Source: Rutidosis leptorrhynchoides
Lineage: Eukaryota > Streptophyta > Magnoliopsida > Asterales > Asteraceae
Direction: 5' to 3'
Assembly (NCBI RefSeq): GCF_046630445.1
Contig: NC_092333.1
Location: 97,376,001 to 97,440,000 of the forward strand
DNA: 64,000 bases
In this document: in pieces, positions 1 to 11,502 of the stretch
Layout: every line of letters begins with the position of its first letter
Numbering within the stretch: the stretch's first letter is position 1
The notes under the pieces: model-generated
The model's database searches: none
What the model was told of the DNA's origin: nothing
The model's input: only the letters and a program-made list of their open reading frames with translations
Position numbers and translations under genes: made by a program

Positions 1-1619
1 TCATCCTTGATGCTTGTAGCTTCAAGTGTACAACTCGTTGATGTGTTTGCATCAATTTAACCAAGTTTTGACCATCATGAAACTAGTGTATATCAAAGAT
101 AAATAGCACAAACCATTTAAGGGTTGTAAGAAGGTTGATGAACCAAAGTTACATCAAGATCTTAGATCTGACACATACATGAGTTCTAATAGTAATATTA
201 AGCTATAAACTTGAATGTAAACTAAATAAACAAGATCTTAAGTTGTCAAACTTAGATCTTAGTTAGATCTTGAAGATCCTAGACTAAAAAGTCTAGATCT
301 AGTATTGTTAAATTAAACCCTAAGTTATAGCACTTGGATCTTCACTTTAATAAAACCATAAATTATGAAACTTAGATTTTAATCTTGTGAAATGTATATA
401 AGCTTATAAGCTTTTGTTTTAGACAAAATTGGAAGACCATAAGATATAGAAACTTAGATCCAACATAGGTGTATAAAGTTATAACTAGAAAATTTAACTT
501 CCATGTTCTTGAACTTACAAAGTTTAAACTTTTAGTTTCAAGAAAAATGAGATCAAGTTTAACTAGTAATACTTGACCAATATAAATAAATCACGAATTT
601 AAAAAAAAGAAAAAGATGAAGAAATAAACTAAAGTTACAAGTAACATATTCATGTTTGTTTCATACTTAAGGAGATTCAAGTCAAAGCTTGGATCTTAAG
701 AAAATAAACCTTAAGTTTCCAAAACATGAACACAAGTAAGATCTTAAAGCTTATGAACTTTAGATCTTTATAACATTTCAAGTGTAGAACCATAAACTAA
801 CAAGCTTATATCCTTGTTCTTGATTTCTCATCAAACAAAAGATGGAAGAAGCAAGATTACATGAAGATACAAACTAGAAAGTTTGATCTTTAACAACAAA
901 CAACAATCAAGTAAAGTGAGGATGATACTTGGGGATTTCAAAGGAAGGAAGAAGAAAGAAAAAAATATTTTACTTACAATTTAGAGAGAAAAAGTCTAGA
1001 GAAAAAAGTGGTGTAAGTATGATATGTGTGGAATGGAGTAAAACTAGCATATATGTAACACACACAAAAAAAAAAATTTGAACTCCCTCCCCATGCCAAA
1101 CCGTCGGTTTTGGCTTTCCAAAAGGGGTGGTCAATGTTGTTCTTTCATGTGTGGGAGGGTGGTGTTTGCTAGGAAAGTGTATAAGGTTAAATACATGGGA
1201 AGGTGGTGCATGCATGCTTGAAACATCCTTGTCTCCAATAATTAATTAATCTTTGTTTAATCTTAATGAATCACTAGCATAATAATGGACTCACTAATTA
1301 CTTCATTAAGTAATGTAGGGTGGGCCTTGATAGTCCAAGTTCAATAATATAAGCCTATGAATATGTATGCAACAATTTAGTAAAAAGCCCAAGTAATTAA
1401 CTACTTACATTAGTTAATTAGGAATAATTAATAATAATTAATCATGAACGTAAATAATATTTGAAATATTATTCGTGAAAAGCGCGCGTCGAAAAGATGA
1501 GTCAGGACATTGGAAAGTCAATTACGGTGACAAGAAAAATGTATAAGAATACATTTATTAAAACGCAAGTATTAATAATAAATATTAATAATATAAGTCG
1601 GAAAATCTAGGGTCGTTAC
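1..1619 (-). mobile_element. LTR of a gypsy-like retrotransposon, truncated by the window edge
   Basis: Read on the minus strand, the sequence begins sharply at 1619 with TGTAACGACCC, a common plant LTR start, and directly abuts the LINE reverse-transcriptase sequence that starts at 1620. From 1619 leftwards it reads like an AT-rich U3 with CT-rich promoter-like sequence near 1000-970, followed by leader-like sequence with many AAGATCT-type words. No coding region is present. The other end lies outside the window, so I cannot tell a solo LTR from the LTR of a whole element. The abrupt switch in the middle of a LINE coding domain suggests insertion into that LINE. The gypsy assignment rests on the terminal motif only. 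Confidence 0.5.
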
Positions 1620-2851
1620 AGATAAAATTATTAGTCCGGTTCAAACCGCGTTTATTGCTGGATGGCAGATTCTAGATGGCCCACTCATGTTGAGTGAGAT
1701 AATCGATTGGTACAAAAGAAAAAATAAAAAGATGCTCATGTTTAAAGTTGACTTCGAGAAGGCGTACGATTCAGTTGACTGGGAGTATCTCTTATTTATG
1801 TTATCGGTTTTGGGTTTTGGTGATAAATGGTGTTCATGGATTAAGGGGTGTCTTTTTTCAGCTCGCACGTCAGTCCTTGTTAATGGCTACCCGACTTGTG
1901 AATTTCCATTGAAATAGGGTTTGAGGAAAGGTGATCCTCTCAGCCATTTTCTTTTTATTATTTTCATGGAAAGCCTTCATCTAGCTTTCAATCATGCCAT
2001 GGAAAGAAATATTATTCGCAGGATTAAAGTGGGGACGGAGAACATTAATCTATCTCATTTTATTTATGCGGATGATGTAATTATTTTTTCAGATTGGAGT
2101 GCTATTGAGTTAAGACGCATTCTTCTTATTTTAGAAGTGTTTTATAAGGCCTCGGGTTTAAAGTTAAATATCAATAAGTCCCATGTCTTTGGTATCGGGG
2201 TGGACCAAACTGAGGTAGAATCATTTGCGAGTGCTACTGGCACTCGAGTTGGTACGTTTCCTACCTCTTATTTGGGTATTCTTGTTGGTTCGAATATGAA
2301 AATTGTGTCGATTTGAGATTCATTATGTGAGAAGTTTCGGTCTAAATTATCTACATGGAAGGCGAGTCTTATATCGGCAGGCGGAAGACTGACCCTTATT
2401 AAATTTGTTATGGGTAGTTTAGGGATTTATTGGTTTTCTTTATCTAAATGTCCTGAAATTATTCTTAAACGACTTGAATCGATACGAGCTACCTTTTTGG
2501 GGTGGAAGTAACTTGATCACAAAGATGTCTTGGGTCAAATGGGAGAAAGTTTTAGCTTTGTTTGACAAAGGTGGGCTTAATATTGGAAGCCTTAAAGCTT
2601 TTAATTTCGCCTTAGTGTTTAAATGGTGGTGGCATTTTTTAAAGAACCCAAATGACTTGTGGGCTAAAGTTGTTAAATCGATACATTGGCATAATTTTCA
2701 TTCGGATCACAACAGCTCGTTAGTTTGGGCATCGATTGTTTTTGTCTGTTCGAATATCACGAATAAGAAGTTGTTACCAACAGATTGTTTTCGTATGTTA
2801 ATAGGGGATGGTCGTAGTATTCGATTTTGGCATGACCTATGGGTTGGAAAC
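1620..2851 (+). mobile_element. LINE-A (L1-type), reverse-transcriptase segment
   Basis: Three frames encode an L1-type non-LTR reverse transcriptase that begins inside the domain (SPVQTAFIAGWQILDGP) and runs through the fingers and palm. FKVDFEKAYDSVDW and the active-site box YADD (about 2064-2075) are visible, and after it the WVKW...GGLNIGSLK connection region typical of plant LINEs. The frame is broken by an in-frame stop near 1915, another near 2314, and a frame change around 2500 in a T5G4 run. The segment stops at FWHDLWVGN, where Athila-1 inserted, and resumes at 16424. The LINE is dead and old compared with the elements that split it. Confidence 0.85.
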
Positions 2852-4548
2852 TGATATTGCTCAATAACATCATATATATCTATCGCAATATCGTGTAAAA
2901 TGCTCTAGAATCGAGGATAATGAAGGCGTTTCTACAAGTGATAATCCAAGATGCGCAAATTTGTATCGGAAGAGTGATTTACAAAGAGTTTTGATGATTT
3001 ATGACATTGGTTGATCCCGATACGACTTAAGGTCTATTTAGTGCTCTAAAATGGTAAAACAAAGCTTCCAAGGTGTTAGGCTTCGTCCAAATAAAAGAGG
3101 ATTGAAAAGAAAGCGAAACAGTGGATTTCAGCATATCTGGACGCCGTCCGGGGTTATAGGACGCCGTCCAGCATCTTGAAACAGGACGCCGTCCTGGATT
3201 TGAAGATGCCGTCTAGCTCTTAAGGACGGGACGCCATCCAGCCTTTTTGGACGCCGTCCCGTAGTAGGTTTCAGCCGACTTTTGTGCTTTTTACCTACTT
3301 TCTCCACTTTAAAACTACTGTTTTGAGGGACTGTTTCATAACTTACGAACCAGAGAGTACAGAGACGATTTTTAGGAGCAAAATTGGAGAACTCCAAGCT
3401 CTTGGAAGAGGCTCAACATCAAGACATCAAAGATCAAAACCTTCATCATCCAAGAACTCCTTGTTCTTGTAGGTTATTCCTTATTCTAAAACAATGATTT
3501 CAGTTGTTAATCTGATTTTTATGTTGTCTGTTACCATGATTGTTGGCTAGTTTCTATAATGTTTGTCTAGATTAATAACCAAGGTATTGGATGTAATCTT
3601 ATTGATTGAATGTATTATGTGTGATAGATTAAAGCTTGAATTAAGAACCATGCTTATTGCTGTTAAAATCATTTGTATCTAGTTAATTGATATGTTGTTG
3701 ATAAAGAGAACTCTTGTTGATGTATCATATTGATTTACAATCAACTTGTCTTAGATTGATTGTTTACTAAACTGGACCAATGGGGTAAACTAGATTAAAA
3801 TGGTTAAACAAAATAGGAATGAATTGTGTAGAGCGAACGCAAAGACAATTGTTATTCAAGTCTTTGATCTAGCTAATCAACTAGTCACAAACGAAAAGGT
3901 CTAAGTAATAGGGAACCCTCACTTAGTAATTCTAGTTTTAGTACTCGCTAAAGAGAACTCTTGGCGGGTCGATTTAGGTGATTAGCATGCTTATAATAGT
4001 TATTTGATTACAAATACAAGAACCATAGTGAAAAGGGAACCCTTGATCTTGTGATTGTGTTTGCGTATTTATTTAAGAGAACTCTTAGTGAACCTATTAG
4101 ATAACTTACACACATAATTATTCAATCAGGCCTTAATATCAAAACTTACATCCAATACCGAGGGTAAAATATCTAGATGAACATTTCATCTCTTTGATTT
4201 AAATCAAAACTATCTTACTTGCTTTCTTTGTATTTATTTTCATCTTATAAATTTAAAAGACCAAAAATATTGTTTTTACATTTAACCTTCTCTGATTTGG
4301 CTAAATCGTTAAATGGCCACCAAAACATAAAACTTGTACCTTTAAGTTTCATTTACTTAGTTAATCATAATATAGTTTCTAATTCTAGTTTGGCTAATAC
4401 AACTGTCCTTGGAACGATACACGGAACTAAACCAGTTACTATACTACTACACGATCGGGTACACTGCCCGTTAGTGTGTAGAAATCTTTAATCGGTATTT
4501 TTCCATATTATTTTATACGACAATTTATACGACACTTCTCGCACATCA
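2852..4548 (+). repeat. Athila-1 5' LTR
   Basis: It starts TGATATTGC and ends CACATCA. It matches 14722-16418 base for base in length. The first 41 bases form an inverted repeat (GATATTGC at 2853-2860, GCAATATC at 2885-2892). A cluster of GGACGCCGTCC motifs lies at 3139-3259. No conserved coding sequence is present. Confidence 0.95.
3139..3259 (+). promoter_or_regulatory. GGACGCCGTCC motif cluster in the Athila-1 LTR
   Basis: Four exact copies of GGACGCCGTCC lie at 3139, 3159, 3184 and 3249, with degenerate copies near 3204 and 3229. The 3' LTR holds five exact copies at 15009-15129. Each copy is a 5-bp inverted repeat around one base. The cluster stands out as CpG-rich in AT-rich DNA. A regulatory role is inferred from the repetition and from the second cluster before the downstream ORF (10335-10502). 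Confidence 0.6.
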
Positions 4549-4554
4549 AGTTTT

Positions 4555-4572
4555 TGGCGCCGCTGCCGGGGA
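4555..4572 (+). other. Primer-binding site (tRNA-Asp type), Athila-1
   Basis: Six bases after the 5' LTR lies TGGCGCCGCTGCCGGGGA. It is complementary to the expected 3' end of a plant tRNA-Asp, the primer typical of Athila elements. Athila-2 carries the same 18 bases at 50018-50035. Confidence 0.85.
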
Positions 4573-4726
4573 CAGTTTTGTGTCAAAATAGAATTATTAA
4601 CTGATTTGTGATTAAGTAGTTTCTTAATTATTTTAAATTTTTAATAGTCTTTGATTTTTAAACTTATAGAATCGGTATGTTTAATAGTTTTTGTTAGTTG
4701 TGTGATTGACAGTTTATAGGTAACAT

Positions 4727-7700
4727 ATGCCACATACCCGAAGTTCAGAATCTCCATTACTTACACCGTTTACAGAACCTGATAGAAAGCTTGTTAGGAT
4801 TTCAAAAGAAGTACTTGAAATTTTTGAATCTTCATTAAAGCAAGAAACCTTTGATTCAGAATCAAGTACGACCAAGCCTCGATATTCAGACTTTGGTAAA
4901 CCCGTTCAACCCCCAAATTTTGAAATGGAAGGAGAAAGACCGGTGGTACCACGACAATCAATGGCAGCAAAGATGAAAGCAACTCGGACCGGACAAGGTA
5001 GTGCTATTACTCCACCTAATGGTGAGGTAACTTTTGAAATAAAAGGACCTATTCTTCAAATGATTAATAACAGGTGTCAATTTGGTGGTGGTCTGAATGA
5101 AGATGCAAACAAACATATTCGTCTCTTTCAAGAGATATGTCTTCTTTTTAAACTTAAACCAGAAACTGACCAGGCCATATTATTAAGACTTTTCCCTTGG
5201 ACACTCCAAGGGGAAGCACGAAGTTGGTTAGATTCATTGGCCGAGGCTACGATAGAAACGTGGGATGGTATGTTGGAAAAATTTCTTAAGAAATATTTTC
5301 CAGCATCCAAGTCCGCGAGACTCCAACACGAAATTACCCAATTCTGTCAAAAGCCGATGGAAACCCTGTACGAAGCATGGAATCGATTTTCCAAAATGCT
5401 AAGAGGTTGTCCAAACCATGGTTTGGATACCTTTCAAAAGGTCCAAATCTTTTACAAAGGTTGTGATGTAGCAACCCGAATTTCAATTGACCAAGCGGCC
5501 GGTGGTTCTCTTATGGACAAAACCGAGCAAGAGGCTTATGAAATAATCGAGAAGCTAGCCGATTATTCTCATGAGTGGCATCAAGAACGCCCAATTACTC
5601 GTAATGCTCAAGTCCAAAGCGCCGGCGCCTATGATGACCTTAGTTCCCTAAGTGTTAAAATAGACGGTGTTGCTCGAACCATGGATAAAATCACCAAGGA
5701 AATTCATAGTATGAAAGTAGGTTGTGAATACTGTGGTGGTCTTCATTTAGGAAAAGATTGTGATGCCGGTTTAACAATGGCTCAAAAAGAAGAAGTGACT
5801 TTCATAAGCCAAAGAAATAACAATCAATTTCAAGGAAGAGCCCAATTTAACCGGAACTTTAACAGCCCCTACAACCCTCAAGGTCAAAATTCCAATTACC
5901 AACAAGGGTCAAGTAGTGGGTTCCAACAACAAACTCCGGGTTTTTATCAAAAACCCCAACAGGAAGAAAAAAAGTCAAATTTGGAGAGTATGTTGGAAAA
6001 GTTGATTTCATCACAAACTCAGCTTGTCACAAATATAAACCAAACCAACGAGAAAAACGAACACCAGTTTCAAAATCAACAAGCCTCAATTCAGAATTTG
6101 GAGAAACAAATGAGTGGTTTAGCTAATTTACTTAGTGAGAGAAAACCAGGTAGTTTACTGGGCGATACAAATAAGAACCCTCGAAATGAGCACGCCAATG
6201 TTATCACCACACGGAGTGGTTTAGCATACGATGCTCCAAAAATGCCCGAAAATTCTGATTTTAGTGTTTCGTTGAACCGAAATGATGAACCGGTTAAGGA
6301 GCCGGAAAAAGTGGTTGAAAAGGAAGAACGGGAAAAACCCGTAGTGAAACCATATCAACCACCGCTCCCATACCCAAGAAAACAACAACAAGAAAGGCTA
6401 GAGGCCGAAAGGTCAAAATTCCTAGATATATTTAAACAAATTAACATAAATATGCCTTTCATTGATGTAATCTCAGGTATGCCCAAGTATGCTAAGTTCT
6501 TAAAAGACTTACTTACTAATCGAAAGAAAATGGAGGAACTTTCATCCGTCACCATGAATGCTAATTGTTCAGCAATTTTGATGAACAAAATACCAAAGAA
6601 ATTAGCAGATCCTGGAAGTTTTACCATACCATGTCTCCTGGGAGATTTGGATTGCATTAAAGCATTAGCGGATTTAGGGGCTAGCATAAATTTAATGCCT
6701 TATTCATTATATGTTAAGCTAAACCCCGGGGTACTAAAACCAACCCGAATGGCAATTCAACTAGCGGACCGCTCTGTTAAATTCCCTCGTGGAATTTTAG
6801 AGAATATGTTGGTAAAAGTAGGTACCCTAGTATTTTTGGCTGACTTTGTAATTTTGGACATGGAGGAGGACACACGTGTGCCTCTTATACTAGGTCGACC
6901 TTTCCTCAATACTGCTAGAGCTATGATAGATGTTCATGGGCAGAAATTGACCCTTAGTATTGAGGATATGAAGGTTACCTTTTCCGTTGACCATGCCCTA
7001 CAATACCCCGAGTCTACTGATGATCAATGTTATTATGTGCAAACCATAGACACATATTCGGAGTTGTTGCAGGAATTTCCAGAATTGCAAGGTACGGGAG
7101 AATGCATTTTTGCGGAAGGTGATGAAGAGAATATGTTGGAAGAAGTGGAGATGTTGACCACCTTCATGGCTAACGGTTATGAGCCAAATGATGAAGAATA
7201 CAGAAAGTTGGATTTAGGAAATGAGTACCGATGTAAAACATCGATTGAAGAACCTCCCATTTTAGAACTCAAGCCACTTCCAAAACACTTGGAATATGCT
7301 TACCTACAAGAAGGTTCTACTCTCCCGGTTATCATTTCATCCGAACTCTCTGTAAGTGAGAAGTCTAAACTTGTTTCCATGTTAAAAGCCCATAAAACGG
7401 CTCTAGCATGGAAAATTCATGACATCAAGGGTATAAGTCCCTCTTATTGTACGCATAAGATATTAATGGAAGATAACTATAAGCCATGTGTACAAAGACA
7501 AAGGCGACTCAACCCTAATATGCAAGAAGTTGTTAAAAAGGAGATTGTCAAACTCCTAGATGCAGGTCTCATTTATCCAATTTCGGATAGCCCTTGGGTG
7601 AGTCCGGTCCAATGCGTGCCCAAAAAGGGTGGCATGACCGTTGTCACAAATGAAGACGACCAATTAATTTCTACCAGGACTATCACGGGTTGGAGGGTAT

Positions 7701-10168
7701 GTATTGATTACAGAAAATTAAATGATGCTACCCGAAAAGACCATTTTCCTCTTCCTTACATTGATCAAATGTTGGAAAGGTTGGCAGGAAAGAACTTTTA
7801 TTGTTTTCTTGACGGTTTCTCGGGATATTTCCAAATCCCTATAGCACCAGAGGACCAAGAGAAAACGACCTTTACATGCCCTTATGGTACTTTCTCCTAT
7901 CGACGTATGCCCTTTGGCTTATGCAATGCTCCTGCTACCTTTCAAAGGTGTATGGTAGCTATTTTTCATGATATGATTGAAGACTTTATGGAAGTATTCA
8001 TGGATGACTTTTCAGTCTTCAGTGATTCTTTTGACTCATGTCTTCATAATCTTGAGCGTATGTTGATTAGGTGTGAAGAATCAAATCTTGTGCTAAACTG
8101 GAAAAAATGCCATTTTATGATAAAAGAGGGCATTGTATTGGGTCATAAAATTTCTTGTGCAGGTCTGGAGGTGGATAGAGCTAAAGTGGAAGTCATAGCC
8201 AAATTACCACCACCGTCAAATGTAAAAGGTATAAGAAGTTTTCTGGGGCACGCCGGTTTTTACCGGCAGTTCATTAAAGATTTTTCCAAAATTGCAACCC
8301 CCATGAACAAACTTCTTGAGAAAGACGCTCCATTTGTCTTTACGGATGAGTGTCTTACCGCCTTTAACCTACTTAAAGCAAAGCTCACACAATCACCCAT
8401 TCTCATATCACCGAATTGGTCAATACCATTCGAACTTATGTGTGACGCTAGTGACTTTGCTATTGGTGCCGTCTTGGGGCAAAGAATTGAAAAACATTTC
8501 AAGCCCATTTATTATGCTAGCAAGACATTGCAAGGAGCACAACTTAATTACACTACTACCGAGAAGGAACTCCTGGCAATCGTCTTTTCGTTTGATAAAT
8601 TCCGATCCTATTTGGTACTAGCAAAGACGGTTGTCTATACAGACCACTCGGTATTGAAGTACTTGCTTGCTAAGCAAGATGCTAAACCCCGGTTAATACG
8701 TTGGGTCTTGCTTTTGCAAGAATTCGACATCGATATTAAAGACAAAAAGGGGGCCGAAAACCTAGCTGCTGATCACCTTTCTCGACTTGAGAACCCGAAT
8801 CTTGGGGTTCTCCATGAGACTGTTATCCAAGATAACTTTCCAGACGAAAATCTCATGAAGATTGAGAAAATTGATGATCCATGGTTTGTAGACATAGCCA
8901 ACTATCTTGCGGGTGGATTCCTAGAAACCGGTTGGTCACATCAGAAAAGAAAGAAATTCTTTAGTGACCTAAAATACTATTTTTAGGAAGACCCTTATCT
9001 ATTTAGGCGATGTGCGGATGGAATTATTCGTCGGTGTGTTTCGGGGAAAGAATGCACCGAAATTCTGCTTGACTGTCACCTTGGTCCAACAGGTGGGCAC
9101 TTTGGTCCCCAAATCACGGGGAGGAAAGTTTACGAGGCCGGTTTCTATTGGCCTACAATATTCAAAGATGCCTACACTGTTTGTAAGGCTTGTGACGCGT
9201 GCCAACGGGCCGGTCAAATCACTAAACGGGATGAAATGCCTCAACAAAGCATCCAAGTATGCGAGGTGTTCGATGTTTGGCGAATTGACTTTATGGGGCC
9301 CTTTCCAAAATCTCATTCTTACCTATACATACTTGTTGCCATAGATTATGTTTCCAAATGGGCGGAGGCAAAACCTCTACCAACAAATGATGGCCGAGTT
9401 GTAGTAAACTTTTTGATGGAACTTTTCTCTAGGTTTGGCACGCCAAAAGCTCTTATAAGTGACCGGGGCACCCACTTTTGCAATAAGCAATTGGAAAAGG
9501 TGTTGAAGAGATATGGAGTAATCCATAAAATTTCAACATCCTATCATCCCCAGACAAGTGGGCAAGTAGAAAACACCAACCGGTCATTAAAACACATACT
9601 TGAAAAGACCGTTGGAGCAAATCCAAAAGAGTGGTCAATCAAGTTAAACGATGCATTGTGGGCCTTTCGCATGGCCTACAAAACACCAATTGGAACAACT
9701 CCTTTCCGTATGGTATACGGAAAAGCATGCCATCTCCCGTTGGAGATTGAACACAAAGCGCATTGGGCGCTAAGGGCATGCAATTTGGATTACCAAGAAG
9801 CGGGTCGGTTACGTTTGACCCAACTAAACGAATTAGACGAGTTGGGGCTCGAAGCCTATGACAACTCTCTAATTTACAAAGAAAAAACCAAACAATGGCA
9901 CGACAAAAGATTGAAACATCCAAAAGAATTCATGGAAGGAGATCGTGTCCTTGTTTACAATTCCCGTTTCAAGTTATCACCAGGAAAGCTTAAGTCCCGA
10001 TGGACGGGACCATTTGTGGTTAGAAAGGTGTACCCTTATGGTACAATTGAAATGGTGAACTGGAAGGGTGATACTTTTAAAGTGAATGGCCACCAGGTCA
10101 AACACTATGTTGATGGTCCCCTAGAAATTGAGGATGAGGTTAGCCTCAACTTCAAGAACAAAGCATAA
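4727..10168 (+). pseudogene. Athila-1 gag-pol region
   Basis: The region encodes the capsid and replication enzymes of the element. In order: gag domain about 5150-5470 (FPWTLQGEARSWLDSL...TLYEAWNRF); a zinc knuckle CEYCGGLHLGKDC about 5720; an aspartic-protease motif with the Athila form DLGAS near 6675; reverse transcriptase with the FMDDF active-site box near 8000; RNase H from about 8430 ending in ADHLSR; and integrase, with zinc-binding residues before a DDE core about 9270-9580 ([18 protein letters not shown]) and a C-terminal domain to 10168. The gag and pol parts share one frame in the first two-thirds, as is usual in this lineage. The region is broken in about two or three places and is not expected to give a working polyprotein. 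Confidence 0.92.
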
Positions 10169-10334
10169 ATCAAAATGGGGACGAGTTTGGTGAACGACTC
10201 GTTAAAAAATGGTTCACAATTGTAAATAGGTTTGAAATGTGTGCACGATAAATTTTAGTTTGGTACAAAATGATTTACGTTTGGCCTTTAAACACGCGCG
10301 ACTCAGAAAAACAGGTCAGTGAGTTTTAGTGCAA

Positions 10335-10502
10335 TGGGACGCCGTCCCATTTTCCTGGACGCCGTCCCCATTTAAAGACCTGGACGCCGTCCCATTTTCC
10401 TGGACGCCGTCCCCATTTAAAGACCTGGACGCCGTCCTCTTTTGCTAGACTCCGTCCCAAAATGAAACCTTGGATGCCGTCCTCCTTTCTGGACGCCGTC
10501 TA
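10335..10502 (+). promoter_or_regulatory. Internal GGACGCCGTCC motif cluster before the downstream ORF
   Basis: Five exact GGACGCCGTCC copies lie at 10337, 10357, 10382, 10402 and 10427, with three degenerate copies to 10501. A 45-bp unit carrying two motifs is duplicated in tandem. Direct GACTCAGAAAAA repeats flank the cluster (about 10300 and 10511). The motif is the same one found in the LTRs. A TATA-like box and a leader with a start codon follow directly, so it sits where upstream control sites of an internal transcript would be. Confidence 0.6.
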
Positions 10503-10531
10503 GAGTGACTGACTCAGAAAAAAAAATACGT

Positions 10532-10539
10532 TTTAAATA
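10532..10539 (+). promoter_or_regulatory. TATA-like box for the Athila-1 downstream ORF
   Basis: TTTAAATA lies 30 bases after the motif cluster and about 135 bases before the ATG of the predicted leader exon (10674). The stretch between is CA- and CT-rich like a plant 5' leader. No transcript data are available. Confidence 0.35.
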
Positions 10540-10685
10540 CCTATCCAACCCATTTCTTAACCACAAAAACACATTTTTATCCATTTCTCTCTGCCAAACA
10601 CGAAACACTCTCCAAAAAACCCTAATTTCTACCTCAATTTCGCGATTTCTTCTTCAAATTCAAACTTCAAATCATGTTTTCTAGG

Positions 10686-11502
10686 GTATGGATACTCCAT
10701 TTTTACACTTTTCTTTATCAATTACTTGAATTGTATGTTTATATCTATAAATTGGTGAAGGATAAGTGTTGGGTGTTTGATTTGCATGATTATTGTTAAG
10801 ATTAACATGCCTTAGTAGTTTAATTGCCCATAATGTGTTTATTTTGCAAAGATTACATGCTTTTAAGGGTTTGTTCATGATTTTAGGGTTTGTGGAATTT
10901 GAATCCGAATTTAGGGTGATTAGTTCATGATGTTGAGTTTGTGTATGATGTTAATGAATCTTGTGAAGTATTTTATTGTGTTGGTGATATTGATGTTAAA
11001 TTGGCCGGGTCATTTTTGAATGTTCTTGAATTTTTTTAGCATATTTTTGAATTGTAATGAACTTATGAAGTATGTATGCTTGATTTTCATTTGTATGGGC
11101 CTGTTGAAGTAAATTGATGGAATGGAATGCCATAATGTATGATGTTATAATAGGTCATTTGAACTAAAATTGCGAAAAATGTGTTATGATTTGTGATGAA
11201 TATCATTAGAATGCAAATTTAAATGTTATGACCTATAACACAACATGCTTGAATCCTTGAGTCATAAGTTGATGCTACATTGTGAAGTTGTGATTTTTAT
11301 TTTTGAAAAGTTATTAACGGGTTTATGTTGACTATAGTTGACTTTGGTTTAAAATTGTGAACATACGCTTTTGCTTAAATGAGTCATAATACTTATGAAC
11401 TTGAAATGGAATGATTAAGTTCTCTTGCTACTCGGTTATGTTTTAGCTAACATTAACACAACGGTTTCTATGTTCTTTTGGTCTGGTGTTAATGTTTTGC
11501 AG
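10686..11502 (+). other. Predicted intron before the Athila-1 downstream ORF
   Basis: A four-codon ATG exon (10674-10685) ends at AGG|GTATGG. The acceptor TTTTGCAG|GGACAT ends at 11502. A block GCTAACATTAACACA at 11446-11460 supplies a plant-type CTAAC branch site 56 bases before the acceptor. The reading phase is kept across the intron. Athila-2 has the same layout and the same branch block. Splicing of the third ORF is described in this lineage (barley Bagy-2), which supports the model. Confidence 0.65.

Noticed and set aside
4219-4491. 90-residue frame present twice (also at 16089-16361)
   Set aside because: It lies in the LTR and is duplicated only because the LTR is; no similarity to a protein is recognised.
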